Below are positions 1 to 5,005 of a stretch of DNA of 35,406 nt, piece after piece. The stretch is from IMG/VR virus record IMGVR_UViG_3300028025_001976, positions 1 to 35,406 of that record, one strand, 5' to 3'. A program made the translations under genes and the position numbers. Source of the stretch: a virus. The stretch's first letter is position 1; each line of letters begins with the position of its first letter. The notes under the pieces were generated by a model, which was not told the DNA's origin, ran no database searches, and saw only the letters and a program-made list of their open reading frames with translations.

Positions 1-128
1 ACCACGGTTGCCTTTTTTCCATTGATCGTAAAAATCCCCCGCAATTTGCTGGCGGCGTTTATCAAAACTAGGATTAGCAAAAAAACGCCTAAAACCGGTA
101 AGCCCAAGCTGGGCACGGTAAATAAGTA
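1..128. repeat. Terminal direct repeat (circle closure), left copy
   Basis: Bases 1-128 match 35279-35406 at every position except one (127 is T, its partner 35405 is C). This is the overlap expected when a circularly permuted genome is assembled, giving a unit length of about 35,278 bp. The mismatch falls in the third base of a Leu codon (TTA versus TTG) in the gene that crosses the junction, so it is synonymous and looks like natural variation. A true 128-bp physical terminal repeat is possible but less likely for a P22-like packaging module. Confidence 0.9.
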
Positions 129-213
129 ACTGTCTGATTTCACATTCATACCGATGCCTTTCCAATTGCTTGGCTGATTCGTTGTCGGTACTGCCCCATT
201 GATTCTCCGGCAT
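1..213 (-). CDS. Small basic phage protein crossing the circle junction (N-terminal part)
   Basis: The frame starts with ATG at 213, inside the end of the 146-520 gene, and runs off the left edge of the window. Joined to 35278-35258 it gives 77 residues beginning MPENQWGSTDNES and ending NRGEPGDWR. The product is rich in Arg, Gln and aromatic residues, with a segment RHRYECEIRQLL that recalls the ECEAR/ECEIR core of small phage proteins of unknown function (DUF7696-like, from memory). Its start lies within the upstream gene, so translation is probably coupled. No function is assigned. The alternative frames across this stretch are less protein-like, and this one stays open across the junction. 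Confidence 0.7.
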   Translation of the reverse strand, partial: MPENQWGSTDNESAKQLERHRYECEIRQLLIYRAQLGLTGFRRFFANPSFDKRRQQIAGDFYDQWKKGNRG

Positions 214-520
214 ATGCGTTTAACCCTAGTTCCCGGCCTTTGGCCAAAGTTAATTCATCATTACTATACCAGGGTAGTGAAGGCCGCTTTACTTCTTTTG
301 GGGTCATATCCAGTTCATCTTCAAACCGGCCCTGGTTAATCCACGTGCTTGCATGGGGTATAAAATCCATTTCAGTACCCTTCAGTTTCCAATACGCAAC
401 GTGGTCCTCAATGGCTTCTACGGCCTGGGCTTGTTCGTCTTTAGTAAGGCGGTTAAACGCCCCCAGGGCGGCACGTTTAGCTACCTTCCTGGGGTAATGT
501 TTCCAAAATTGATCAAACAT
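146..520 (-). CDS. Putative replication-associated phage protein
   Basis: This 124-residue product begins MFDQFWKHYPRKVAKRAALG. The pattern FW-x2-YPRK-x2-K-x2-A-x2-AF followed by FIPHASTWINQGRFEDEL is a familiar C-terminal module of phage replication initiator or helicase-loader-type proteins; here it stands almost alone. The ATG at 520 overlaps the stop of the upstream gene (TAATG arrangement), which is why I prefer it to a more distal start. It is the third gene of the minus-strand operon behind the promoter at 1161-1189. Its exact role is an inference: no ATPase or primase motif is present, so it might be a loader or accessory factor. Confidence 0.65.
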   Translation of the reverse strand: MFDQFWKHYPRKVAKRAALGAFNRLTKDEQAQAVEAIEDHVAYWKLKGTEMDFIPHASTWINQGRFEDELDMTPKEVKRPSLPWYSNDELTLAKGRELGLNAYAGESMGQYRQRISQAIGKASV

Positions 521-909
521 TATGCGGCCTGTTTGTTTGCAACATAAACGTATGGTTTGTCCCATGCGCCTACGTTTAAATGAATGTAAAAGGCAGTATC
601 AAAATAATCCGTCATTGAATCGGAACGGTCATACCATTTATCGGCCGGGGCCGTTTTGATAATGTCAATAATCTTGGCAAACAATGGCTGGTGCTGGCCA
701 TAAAATTCAAGGTGGTATTCGTTGATTTGGGCGTAGCCCTTATGGTTCCAGGTTGCCAGGGTATCTAGCATACTAAAATCAATGTCGCTAGAAACGATAG
801 TTACATGGATTGAGTGGGTATCTTTACGTACCGCAAATTTGATGTTTGGAAACGCCGTTTTAAGGGCGTTGCGGATCAATGCGGCGTTTTCTTTGCTCAT
901 ATATGCCAT
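520..909 (-). CDS. LPD29-like protein
   Basis: The product is 129 residues from the ATG at 909, two bases after the stop of the preceding gene; an in-frame ATG at 927 would overlap that gene. The N-terminus (YMSKENAALIRNALKTAFP then IKFAVRKDTHSIHV) resembles large polyvalent-protein-associated domain 29, normally a short alpha/beta module embedded in giant phage or plasmid proteins. The rest (FDTAFYIHLNVGAWDKPYV) is also consistent. Its biochemical activity is unknown. As second gene of the early minus operon it is likely made early. Family assignment is from memory of the motif and is moderately sure. Confidence 0.7.
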   Translation of the reverse strand: MAYMSKENAALIRNALKTAFPNIKFAVRKDTHSIHVTIVSSDIDFSMLDTLATWNHKGYAQINEYHLEFYGQHQPLFAKIIDIIKTAPADKWYDRSDSMTDYFDTAFYIHLNVGAWDKPYVYVANKQAA

Positions 910-911
910 GA

Positions 912-1118
912 TTATTTGCCCGTCCATTTTTTAACAAACTTGGTCAATTTGGCATATTCGCCTTTAGGCAATTCAAACTCTATGTATTCGTTTTCGCCTT
1001 CATCTTCTAGGTCTAGTTCATGCTGGGCACGAAACACTAGGTGGGCAATGGTGCCATCAAGGTCATCCCGGTTAACGGTAATTAAATTTCTAAAATCTTT
1101 AAGTGCTTTTTCGTACAT
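912..1118 (-). CDS. Small acidic phage protein, first gene of minus operon
   Basis: A 68-residue product with a basic N-terminus (MYEKALKDFRNLITV) and an acidic middle (LDLEDEGENEYIEFELP). It is preceded by an AAGGAAAA Shine-Dalgarno and by the promoter/operator/hairpin leader at 1189-1139, so it is the first gene of the leftward transcript. No domain is recognised. Position suggests an early or host-takeover function, but nothing in the sequence proves that. Confidence 0.75.
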   Translation of the reverse strand: MYEKALKDFRNLITVNRDDLDGTIAHLVFRAQHELDLEDEGENEYIEFELPKGEYAKLTKFVKKWTGK

Positions 1119-1138
1119 TTTGTTTTCCTTTTCTAATC

Positions 1139-1154
1139 ACGATCACTTGACCGT
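1139..1154 (-). promoter_or_regulatory. 5'-leader hairpin, copy 1
   Basis: Minus-strand ACGGTCA-AG-TGATCGT forms a 7-bp stem with one G-U pair. It begins 6 nt after the -10 box, so it should lie at the very 5' end of the mRNA, and it is followed 20 nt later by the ATG at 1118 after an AAGGAA motif. Two more hairpins of the same size and position occur at 1916-1931 and 4308-4323. Confidence 0.65.
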
Positions 1155-1160
1155 ATATAT

Positions 1161-1189
1161 AATTTACTAAAGTTTTCTTTAGTTGTCAA
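1161..1189 (-). promoter_or_regulatory. Leftward promoter with palindromic operator in the spacer
   Basis: On the minus strand TTGACA (1189-1184) is followed by a 17-bp spacer and TAAATT (1166-1161), a near-consensus sigma70-type promoter. The perfect palindrome ACTAAAG-TTTT-CTTTAGT (1166-1183) fills the spacer and touches the -10, so a bound protein would block RNA polymerase. The same architecture occurs at 4272-4300 and, less perfectly, at 1880-1908. Predicted start is about 1154, at the first base of a hairpin. Confidence 0.8.
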
Positions 1190-1475
1190 ATATATTTTTA
1201 TTAGGATATTCCCTAATGTTGTTTTTTTACACATAGGTTCCCCAAGGGTGATAAGCCCATCATCCATTCAAGAAGTTATTGCCTGTACCTGAACTAATGC
1301 TACCTAAGTTAATGTTCAATCGTTTAAAGGGTTGTCTATCACCGTTGTCCCTTAAAACTTGTGTAGTGCCCATTTAAGCCTACGTGGCGCATACCGGGTG
1401 CTGGTAGGCCAATCTATTCTTTCCAGCCGGCGATCTAACCGCATTGCTATCGGGGGAAGTCCGATTGAACGGTAC
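1190..1475. other. Stretch without a convincing gene
   Basis: There is no good coding frame here. A 37-codon minus-strand frame (1260-1373, starting MGTTQVLRDNGDRQP) is open but lacks a clear ribosome site, and I give it about 20% chance. The decamer GATTGAACGG occurs at 1463-1472 and again at 1509-1518. A short near-palindrome TTAGG-ATATTC-CCTAA lies at 1201-1216. A plus-strand stem GCCTAC/GTAGGC lies near 1378-1409. The stretch could hold a replication origin or an untranslated RNA, but nothing proves it. Confidence 0.4.
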
Positions 1476-1607
1476 AAAAAGAAAAAGGGCTTTAGGGGTA
1501 ATTCTGTGATTGAACGGCTTAGAAAATACCTCTTATCTTATTTCCTAAACCCACAAAACTACCTCTAAAGCCCTACGGTATCGAGTGTTCAATTCCTCAA
1601 TACGGTA
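1476..1607 (-). ncRNA. Candidate structured RNA ending in an intrinsic terminator
   Basis: On the minus strand three stems follow each other. Stem 1: 1607-1596 with 1585-1574 (12 positions, one C-C mismatch, one U-G). Stem 2: 1573-1560 with 1500-1487 (14 positions, one A-C mismatch), which starts directly where stem 1 ends. Stem 3 is nested in the loop of stem 2: 1548-1539 with 1528-1519 (10 positions, one G-U). A U-rich tract TTTTTCTTTTT (1486-1476) follows immediately. In stems 1 and 3 the imperfect pairs are wobbles only on the minus strand, which fixes the orientation. It lies just downstream of the HTH gene, so it may be its 3' UTR, a processed sRNA, or an unusually large terminator. Confidence 0.55.
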
Positions 1608-1621
1608 ACTATATCATAAAA

Positions 1622-1852
1622 CTAAATCGTGCTTAACTCCGGCCAAATAATTTGCCAAGTCTTAGGAAAAAGGTCTTTCCTGGTAACAAGGCCGGATGAT
1701 TCTTTTTCTATTGTTGCGGCTATCAGCATCAACGGTGCGGCCGGAATTGCATTATTGTTGCGCCATTGACACACCGCCTGGACCGTTACGCCACATAGCT
1801 TTGCTACTTTTGCTGGCCGGCCCAGTAGGTCAATTAGTTGTGCATCAGTCAT
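1622..1852 (-). CDS. Cro/YdaS-like HTH repressor
   Basis: A 76-residue helix-turn-helix protein. Residues about 8-50 read as a Cro/YdaS-type HTH: LIDLLGRPAKVAKLCGVTVQ followed by AVCQWRNNNAIPA, and the C-terminus (LVTRKDLFPKTW then WPEL) is typical of YdaS-like or Cro-like phage regulators. An AAAAAGGAAAATAA leader precedes the ATG at 1852. It is encoded opposite to the early plus-strand operon and next to the degenerate operator at 1889-1906. It is therefore the best candidate to bind the ACTAAAG-N4-CTTTAGT palindromes found at three promoters. No partner CI-type repressor or integrase is visible, so it may time early versus late expression rather than maintain lysogeny. Confidence 0.85.
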   Translation of the reverse strand: MTDAQLIDLLGRPAKVAKLCGVTVQAVCQWRNNNAIPAAPLMLIAATIEKESSGLVTRKDLFPKTWQIIWPELSTI

Positions 1853-1879
1853 TTATTTTCCTTTTTTGCTAAATATTAC

Positions 1880-1908
1880 TTTACAACAACTAAATTTTAC
1901 TTTACATT
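1880..1908 (+). promoter_or_regulatory. Rightward early promoter with degenerate operator
   Basis: TTTACA (1880-1885), 17-bp spacer, TACATT (1903-1908). A degenerate copy of the operator palindrome (ACTAAAT-TTTA-CTTTACA, 1889-1906) overlaps the spacer and -10 but is shifted by 3-4 bp relative to the other two promoters. A weaker site next to the HTH gene would allow autoregulation or delayed shut-off. The promoter drives 1950-4012 or beyond. Confidence 0.65.
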
Positions 1909-1915
1909 TGTAAGT

Positions 1916-1931
1916 ACGGCAATGTTGCCGT
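1916..1931 (+). promoter_or_regulatory. 5'-leader hairpin, copy 2
   Basis: ACGGCAA-TG-TTGCCGT is a perfect 7-bp inverted repeat that begins 7 nt after the -10 box, so it should be the 5' end of the transcript. It is followed by GATAAATAAGGAA and the ATG at 1950. Relative to the copy at 4308-4323 the third base pair is switched from G-C to C-G on both sides, a compensatory change. Confidence 0.7.
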
Positions 1932-1949
1932 GATAAATAAGGAAATAAC

Positions 1950-2159
1950 ATGAATGCAGAATTAAACCAGTTAATGTTAGAACATGAAGAATTCCTGGAA
2001 AAAGCGTTAGATGACATGGAATTTAGTAATGAATTTTTAAGCCAAGAACAAATTGACTGCATACGTCAAGCTTGTGGCAAACCACGAAATAGTCACGTTA
2101 ACCCATTGTTACGTGACGTGATCAACGATTTTGGAAACATTTTTGGAAATGGAAAATAA
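1950..2159 (+). CDS. Small acidic phage protein, first gene of plus early operon
   Basis: A 69-residue, Glu/Asn-rich, probably helical protein (MNAELNQLMLEHEEFLEKAL at the start). It is preceded by a TAAGGAAATAAC ribosome site within the hairpin leader described above. It ends one base before the ATG of the SSB-like gene, so the two are co-transcribed and probably coupled. No domain is recognised. Small acidic proteins in this position are often early regulators, but this is only positional inference. Confidence 0.75.
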   Translation: MNAELNQLMLEHEEFLEKALDDMEFSNEFLSQEQIDCIRQACGKPRNSHVNPLLRDVINDFGNIFGNGK

Positions 2160-2160
2160 A

Positions 2161-2799
2161 ATGATTATTGCAAAACAAACCAGTTCCGGTAGTGACTTTA
2201 AACTACCACCAGCCGGCAGTTTCTTGGCCCGTCTTTACCGCATCATTGACATCGGTACGCAAACTACCGAATGGATGGGTAAGAAAAAAATGCAACGCAA
2301 AATTATTGCAATGTTTGAATTGCATGGTGAAGATAACGATGGCCAGCCATTGCAAACCGCTGACGGTAAGCCACTAATTGTATCTAAACGCTATACGCTA
2401 TCCCTGGACGAAAAAGCCACATTACGTAAGGATTTAGAAGCCTGGCGTGGTAAAGCATTTACCCAGGAAGAACTGGACGGCTTTAACCTGGAAGTCTTGC
2501 TGGGCAAATACTGCATGGTTTCAGTTACCCATTCCACGTATGACGGTAAAGAGTACGCCAACATTGCCGGGATTAGCCAGGTGCCATCAGCATTGAAAAA
2601 GCTTGGCGAACCCGTTGGCGTAAATGATTTATTAATTTTTACCCTTGATCCGTTTGATCAAGATAAGTTCAACAAGCTTTCAGAAGGTATGCAAGGCGTT
2701 ATTAAGAAGTCTGCCGAATACCGCAATACGTTTGAACCTAATGCACCAGTTGTTAGTTCTGCGCCGTCAGAATTGATTGATGACGATATTCCATTTTAG
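2161..2799 (+). CDS. NGO0469-like replication/SSB-like protein
   Basis: The product is 212 residues from the ATG at 2161, just after the stop of the upstream gene; upstream in-frame ATG or TTG codons lie inside that gene. The sequence fits the phage replication protein family called NGO0469-like: LPPAGSFLARLYRIIDIGTQ, then KYTLSL-type strands (KRYTLSLDEKATLRKDLEAW), RGKAFTQEELDGFNLEVLLG and the ending ELIDDDIPF. The acidic DDDIPF tail is the hallmark of bacterial SSB C-termini that recruit replication and repair enzymes. I infer an OB-fold single-strand-binding role at the phage fork, working with the nuclease encoded downstream. Confidence 0.8.
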   Translation: MIIAKQTSSGSDFKLPPAGSFLARLYRIIDIGTQTTEWMGKKKMQRKIIAMFELHGEDNDGQPLQTADGKPLIVSKRYTLSLDEKATLRKDLEAWRGKAFTQEELDGFNLEVLLGKYCMVSVTHSTYDGKEYANIAGISQVPSALKKLGEPVGVNDLLIFTLDPFDQDKFNKLSEGMQGVIKKSAEYRNTFEPNAPVVSSAPSELIDDDIPF

Positions 2800-2807
2800 G
2801 GGGCACT

Positions 2808-3011
2808 ATGAAGCCAATGGTTAAGTTTATTGTTTGTGATCACTATACGGTTAAAACCCATCAGGATATAGGCCACGATGAAGAAACTGAAATCATTGGT
2901 TTCAGTTATGAAGCTTTATCCAAGTTCACCAGGGCTTTAGTTACTGAAGCGGCTTGCCTGGTTAAGGACCCAAAAGATAGAAAATTAATCTTACAAACAT
3001 TAGGTGAATAA
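2808..3011 (+). CDS. Small phage protein of unknown function
   Basis: A 67-residue product starting MKPMVKFIVCDHYTVKTHQD, with two predicted strands followed by helices (FSYEALSKFTRALVTEAACL). It lies between the SSB-like gene and the Cys4 protein. Its stop is immediately followed by the ATG of the next gene, so it belongs to the same polycistronic unit. A GGGGGCACT motif precedes the ATG. No family is recognised. Confidence 0.7.
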   Translation: MKPMVKFIVCDHYTVKTHQDIGHDEETEIIGFSYEALSKFTRALVTEAACLVKDPKDRKLILQTLGE

Positions 3012-3227
3012 ATGAAATGCATTGACTGTAAATGGTATGCCGGTCAAGTTAACGATACATACGGTGTATGTAAACGTTTTCCCCAAACGGCAAACAAAAG
3101 CCAGCATGATTGGTGCGGTGAATACGAAAGCAAAGTTGTTGTTATTACACCGGTTCAGATAGAACCAGTTTTGCCAATAACAATTGAATTTGAAAAACCA
3201 AAACGTGGAAGAAAACCAAAACAATGA
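3012..3227 (+). CDS. Small Cys4 (zinc-ribbon-like) phage protein
   Basis: A 71-residue protein with Cys3, Cys6, Cys20 and Cys35 in the pattern CxxCKWY-x11-GVCKRFP-x11-DWCGEY, a common small phage zinc-binding layout. The C-terminus is basic (KPKRGRKPKQ), which would suit nucleic-acid binding. It starts directly after the preceding stop, and its own TGA overlaps the ATG of the nuclease gene (ATGA). Function is unknown; a DNA-binding adaptor for the adjacent nuclease is a guess based on proximity and charge. Confidence 0.75.
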   Translation: MKCIDCKWYAGQVNDTYGVCKRFPQTANKSQHDWCGEYESKVVVITPVQIEPVLPITIEFEKPKRGRKPKQ

Positions 3228-4012
3228 TAATTAAAGAACGTCAATCGGAAAGTGGGCATTGGTATGATCGTGAAGGAAACCCAGCATATTCTGTTACTGC
3301 CAAGAACGGCCAGCAACGCCCAACAACGTTACGGGATGCAAGATCACTTGACCTTTGCCCTAGCGTTTCAGGAATTATTGGAGTTGCGGCGAAACCAGGC
3401 CTTGATACATGGAAACAACAACAAGTCCTTTTAGCCGCTTTAACGTTACCCAGGAAACCGGATGAACCTGAATCGGATTGGCTATCCCGTGTTATGCAAG
3501 ATTCCAAAGCTACTGGCCGCATTGCCGCTGACCGTGGTACGGCCATTCACGCAACAATTCAGGCGTTTTTTGAAGGTGCGTTGATACCTGAAGCTATGCC
3601 AATGTGCCGGCCGGTTGAGGAAGCCATTAAAGCGCATTTTGGGCCGCTTTTACTATTGCCGGAACTATCCTTTGCCCATCCCCTTGGGTACGGTGGTAAG
3701 GCCGATTTAATAGCCAAATCCAGGCATGATTTTGATGGCGTTGCAATTGACATTAAAACCAAAGAAACAGAAGATATATCCAAGGCCGATATATGGCCCG
3801 AACACGCCATGCAATTAGCGGCTTACCGCATGGGTTTTAATATGCCTAAAGCCCGTTGTGCCAATGTATTTGTTGGTTACAAAATGGTTAACGGAATTAC
3901 CCAGTTTACCGGGGTAAAAGTAGTGGAACATGAACCTGAAGATTTGGACCGTTCCTGGCTTATGTTTACTAAGTTGTTGGAATTTTGGCAGTTAAAAAAC
4001 AATCACAAGTAA
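3224..4012 (+). CDS. PD-(D/E)XK (Cas4/lambda-exonuclease-type) nuclease
   Basis: A 262-residue protein with the full PD-(D/E)XK signature: RGTAIHA with His109, Glu147 in LPELSF, GYGGKADLI with Asp161, AIDIKTK with Asp176 and Lys178 (DxK instead of ExK), and QLAAYR at 197-202, the RecB/Cas4-type motif. This fold cleaves DNA with Mg2+ and in phages commonly supplies a 5'-3' exonuclease for recombination or replication. The ATG overlaps the stop of the Cys4 gene. With the SSB-like protein it forms a plausible recombination-dependent replication pair, although no annealase is visible. Restriction or anti-host nuclease activity is an alternative. Confidence 0.85.
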   Translation: MIIKERQSESGHWYDREGNPAYSVTAKNGQQRPTTLRDARSLDLCPSVSGIIGVAAKPGLDTWKQQQVLLAALTLPRKPDEPESDWLSRVMQDSKATGRIAADRGTAIHATIQAFFEGALIPEAMPMCRPVEEAIKAHFGPLLLLPELSFAHPLGYGGKADLIAKSRHDFDGVAIDIKTKETEDISKADIWPEHAMQLAAYRMGFNMPKARCANVFVGYKMVNGITQFTGVKVVEHEPEDLDRSWLMFTKLLEFWQLKNNHK

Positions 4013-4022
4013 AGGAACCATC

Positions 4023-4151
4023 ATGAAAAAAGCACTATTAGCGTTTGCAACACTTTTTGTAGTTGGTTTTGCCGTGGCCCAGCAAGCACAATGCTGGCAA
4101 CAATACGTTTGCGGTGGCGGCGGTTGCCAATGGGTAACTATTTGCAGATAA
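4023..4151 (+). CDS. Secreted Cys-rich micro-protein
   Basis: A 42-residue frame behind a strong AAAGGA ribosome site 7 bases before the ATG. It starts MKKALLAFATLFVVGFAVAQ, a textbook signal peptide (two Lys, hydrophobic core, AVA-Q cleavage site). The mature part is about 22 residues, with four cysteines, three tryptophans and a GGGG turn (CWQQYVCGGGGCQWVTICR). Spacing from the nuclease gene (10 bp) shows it is the last gene of that operon. It would be exported to the periplasm and could form two disulphides. No family is recognised; possibilities include superinfection exclusion, envelope modulation or toxin-like action. Confidence 0.75.
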   Translation: MKKALLAFATLFVVGFAVAQQAQCWQQYVCGGGGCQWVTICR

Positions 4152-4251
4152 CGTAAGGGCGGTTAACTGGACGTTGAAGGATGCAACAATTTGGGGTTTT
4201 TTCCAGTTTCCACCCAATTAGTAACAGTTTGCCAAATTCACGCCTTACGTT
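4150..4251 (+). other. Structured intergenic stretch between the two plus-strand units
   Basis: AACGTAAGG (4150-4158) pairs with CCTTACGTT (4243-4251), extended by CG/CG after a one-base bulge, enclosing about 80 nt. Inside, AACTGG (4165-4170) pairs with CCAGTT (4203-4208), and its loop contains a GTTG/CAAC mini-stem followed by a T6 run (4195-4200). The element overlaps the stop codon of the secreted peptide. It may be a 3'-stabilising fold or a leaky terminator before the next promoter. I see no coding frame in it. Confidence 0.4.
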
Positions 4252-4271
4252 GTTTATATGCACAATTGCGC

Positions 4272-4300
4272 TTTACAACTAAAGTAATCTTTAGTAAATT
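4272..4300 (+). promoter_or_regulatory. Second rightward promoter with perfect operator in the spacer
   Basis: TTTACA (4272-4277), 17-bp spacer, TAAATT (4295-4300). The operator ACTAAAG-TAAT-CTTTAGT (4278-4295) is a perfect palindrome in exactly the same register as in the leftward promoter at 1161-1189. Its four central bases differ, so the arms rather than the centre are conserved. It drives 4343-5193. Confidence 0.8.
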
Positions 4301-4307
4301 AACAAAT

Positions 4308-4323
4308 ACCGCAATGTTGCGGT
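4308..4323 (+). promoter_or_regulatory. 5'-leader hairpin, copy 3
   Basis: ACCGCAA-TG-TTGCGGT, a perfect 7-bp inverted repeat starting 7 nt after the -10 box. It is followed by GATAAATAAAGGAA and the ATG at 4343. Position, length, loop and downstream leader match the copy at 1916-1931, with one compensatory base-pair switch. Confidence 0.7.
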
Positions 4324-4342
4324 GATAAATAAAGGAATTGAA

Positions 4343-4792
4343 ATGAATAATGAAGAAAAACAAGCAGAAGCTTATTGGGCTTACCAAAACAAACAAGCTA
4401 ACCTACAACGCATGGCAGATAAGGGTTGGGGTGATCGGGAAGCTTATAACAAATTGCTTGTAGAAGAAGCTAAACGTGCCCGTATTCGCAAATACAAAAA
4501 AATAGCTAGTGACGTGTTAATAGGTGCCATGTTTGTTGGATTTGTCCTGGCATTGTTGTTTTTAACCGGGTGCAGTAGCACTTCCGGCACGGTATATAGC
4601 CAAGCCCCTTCCCAGCAGTTAATATTAGATAAACAAGTAGCCGCATTAACCAGGAATGAAGTTATTAATGGGGTTACTGAATGTGAGGGTGCTGGCCTAC
4701 GTGCCCATGTAATTACTACTAAACGGCAGATTAACGGTTTTACCGCCGACATTCCGGTAGAAGTAACTTGTATGCCTAAACATAGATATTAA
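4343..4792 (+). CDS. Membrane protein with internal lipobox
   Basis: A 149-residue product from the ATG at 4343, which has AAAGGA upstream; the GTG at 4322 lies in the leader hairpin and is rejected. Residues 1-52 are charged and helical. Residues about 57-76 form one membrane segment that ends LLFLTGCSS, with a lipobox-like LTGC (Cys77). The rest is a periplasmic-type domain with two further Cys (TECEG and VTCMP). An in-frame ATG at residue 63 (4529), with AGG four bases upstream, would yield a perfect lipoprotein precursor MFVGFVLALLFLTGC. The gene may thus encode a membrane-anchored and a lipidated form. No family is recognised; spanin-like or exclusion roles are possible. Confidence 0.7.
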   Translation: MNNEEKQAEAYWAYQNKQANLQRMADKGWGDREAYNKLLVEEAKRARIRKYKKIASDVLIGAMFVGFVLALLFLTGCSSTSGTVYSQAPSQQLILDKQVAALTRNEVINGVTECEGAGLRAHVITTKRQINGFTADIPVEVTCMPKHRY

Positions 4793-4801
4793 GGGAAAAA
4801 A

Positions 4802-5005
4802 ATGAACGAACATATTTGGACCACCAGCGGCACCGATATAACCATTAGATGGCGTTTAGCCGGCTGGGTGCCCCCTTCAGAAATGCAAGAATACAAAGAT
4901 AAATGGGCTTATTGGCAAAATCTGCCTATGCGTAAATTAGATGATCGGGCCAAGGAACAATACGAACAAGTATTGCGCCGGGCTAAAGTAGCGAGAATTA
5001 AATGA
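4802..5005 (+). CDS. Small conserved-looking phage protein
   Basis: A 67-residue product beginning MNEHIWTTSGTDITIRWRLA and continuing GWVPPSEMQEYKDKW, then a helical basic C-terminus. It is preceded by AAGGGAAAAA. The ATGA overlap with the next gene indicates coupled translation. The GTDIT-RWR-GWVPPSE pattern feels familiar from other uncharacterised phages, but I cannot assign a function. Confidence 0.7.
   Translation: MNEHIWTTSGTDITIRWRLAGWVPPSEMQEYKDKWAYWQNLPMRKLDDRAKEQYEQVLRRAKVARIK

Noticed and set aside
1260-1373. 37-codon minus-strand frame starting MGTTQVLRDNG
   Set aside because: Open and plausible in composition but very short, with no good Shine-Dalgarno and no overlap with neighbours; left as a remark only.
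1375-1475. Possible tRNA because of short stems and TTCAAT motifs
   Set aside because: No cloverleaf can be drawn: the acceptor and T-stem do not pair and there is no CCA-type end.
1359-1568. Plus-strand open frame of 69 codons in the control region
   Set aside because: No ribosome site, unlikely composition, and it runs through the hairpins of the minus-strand structured RNA.
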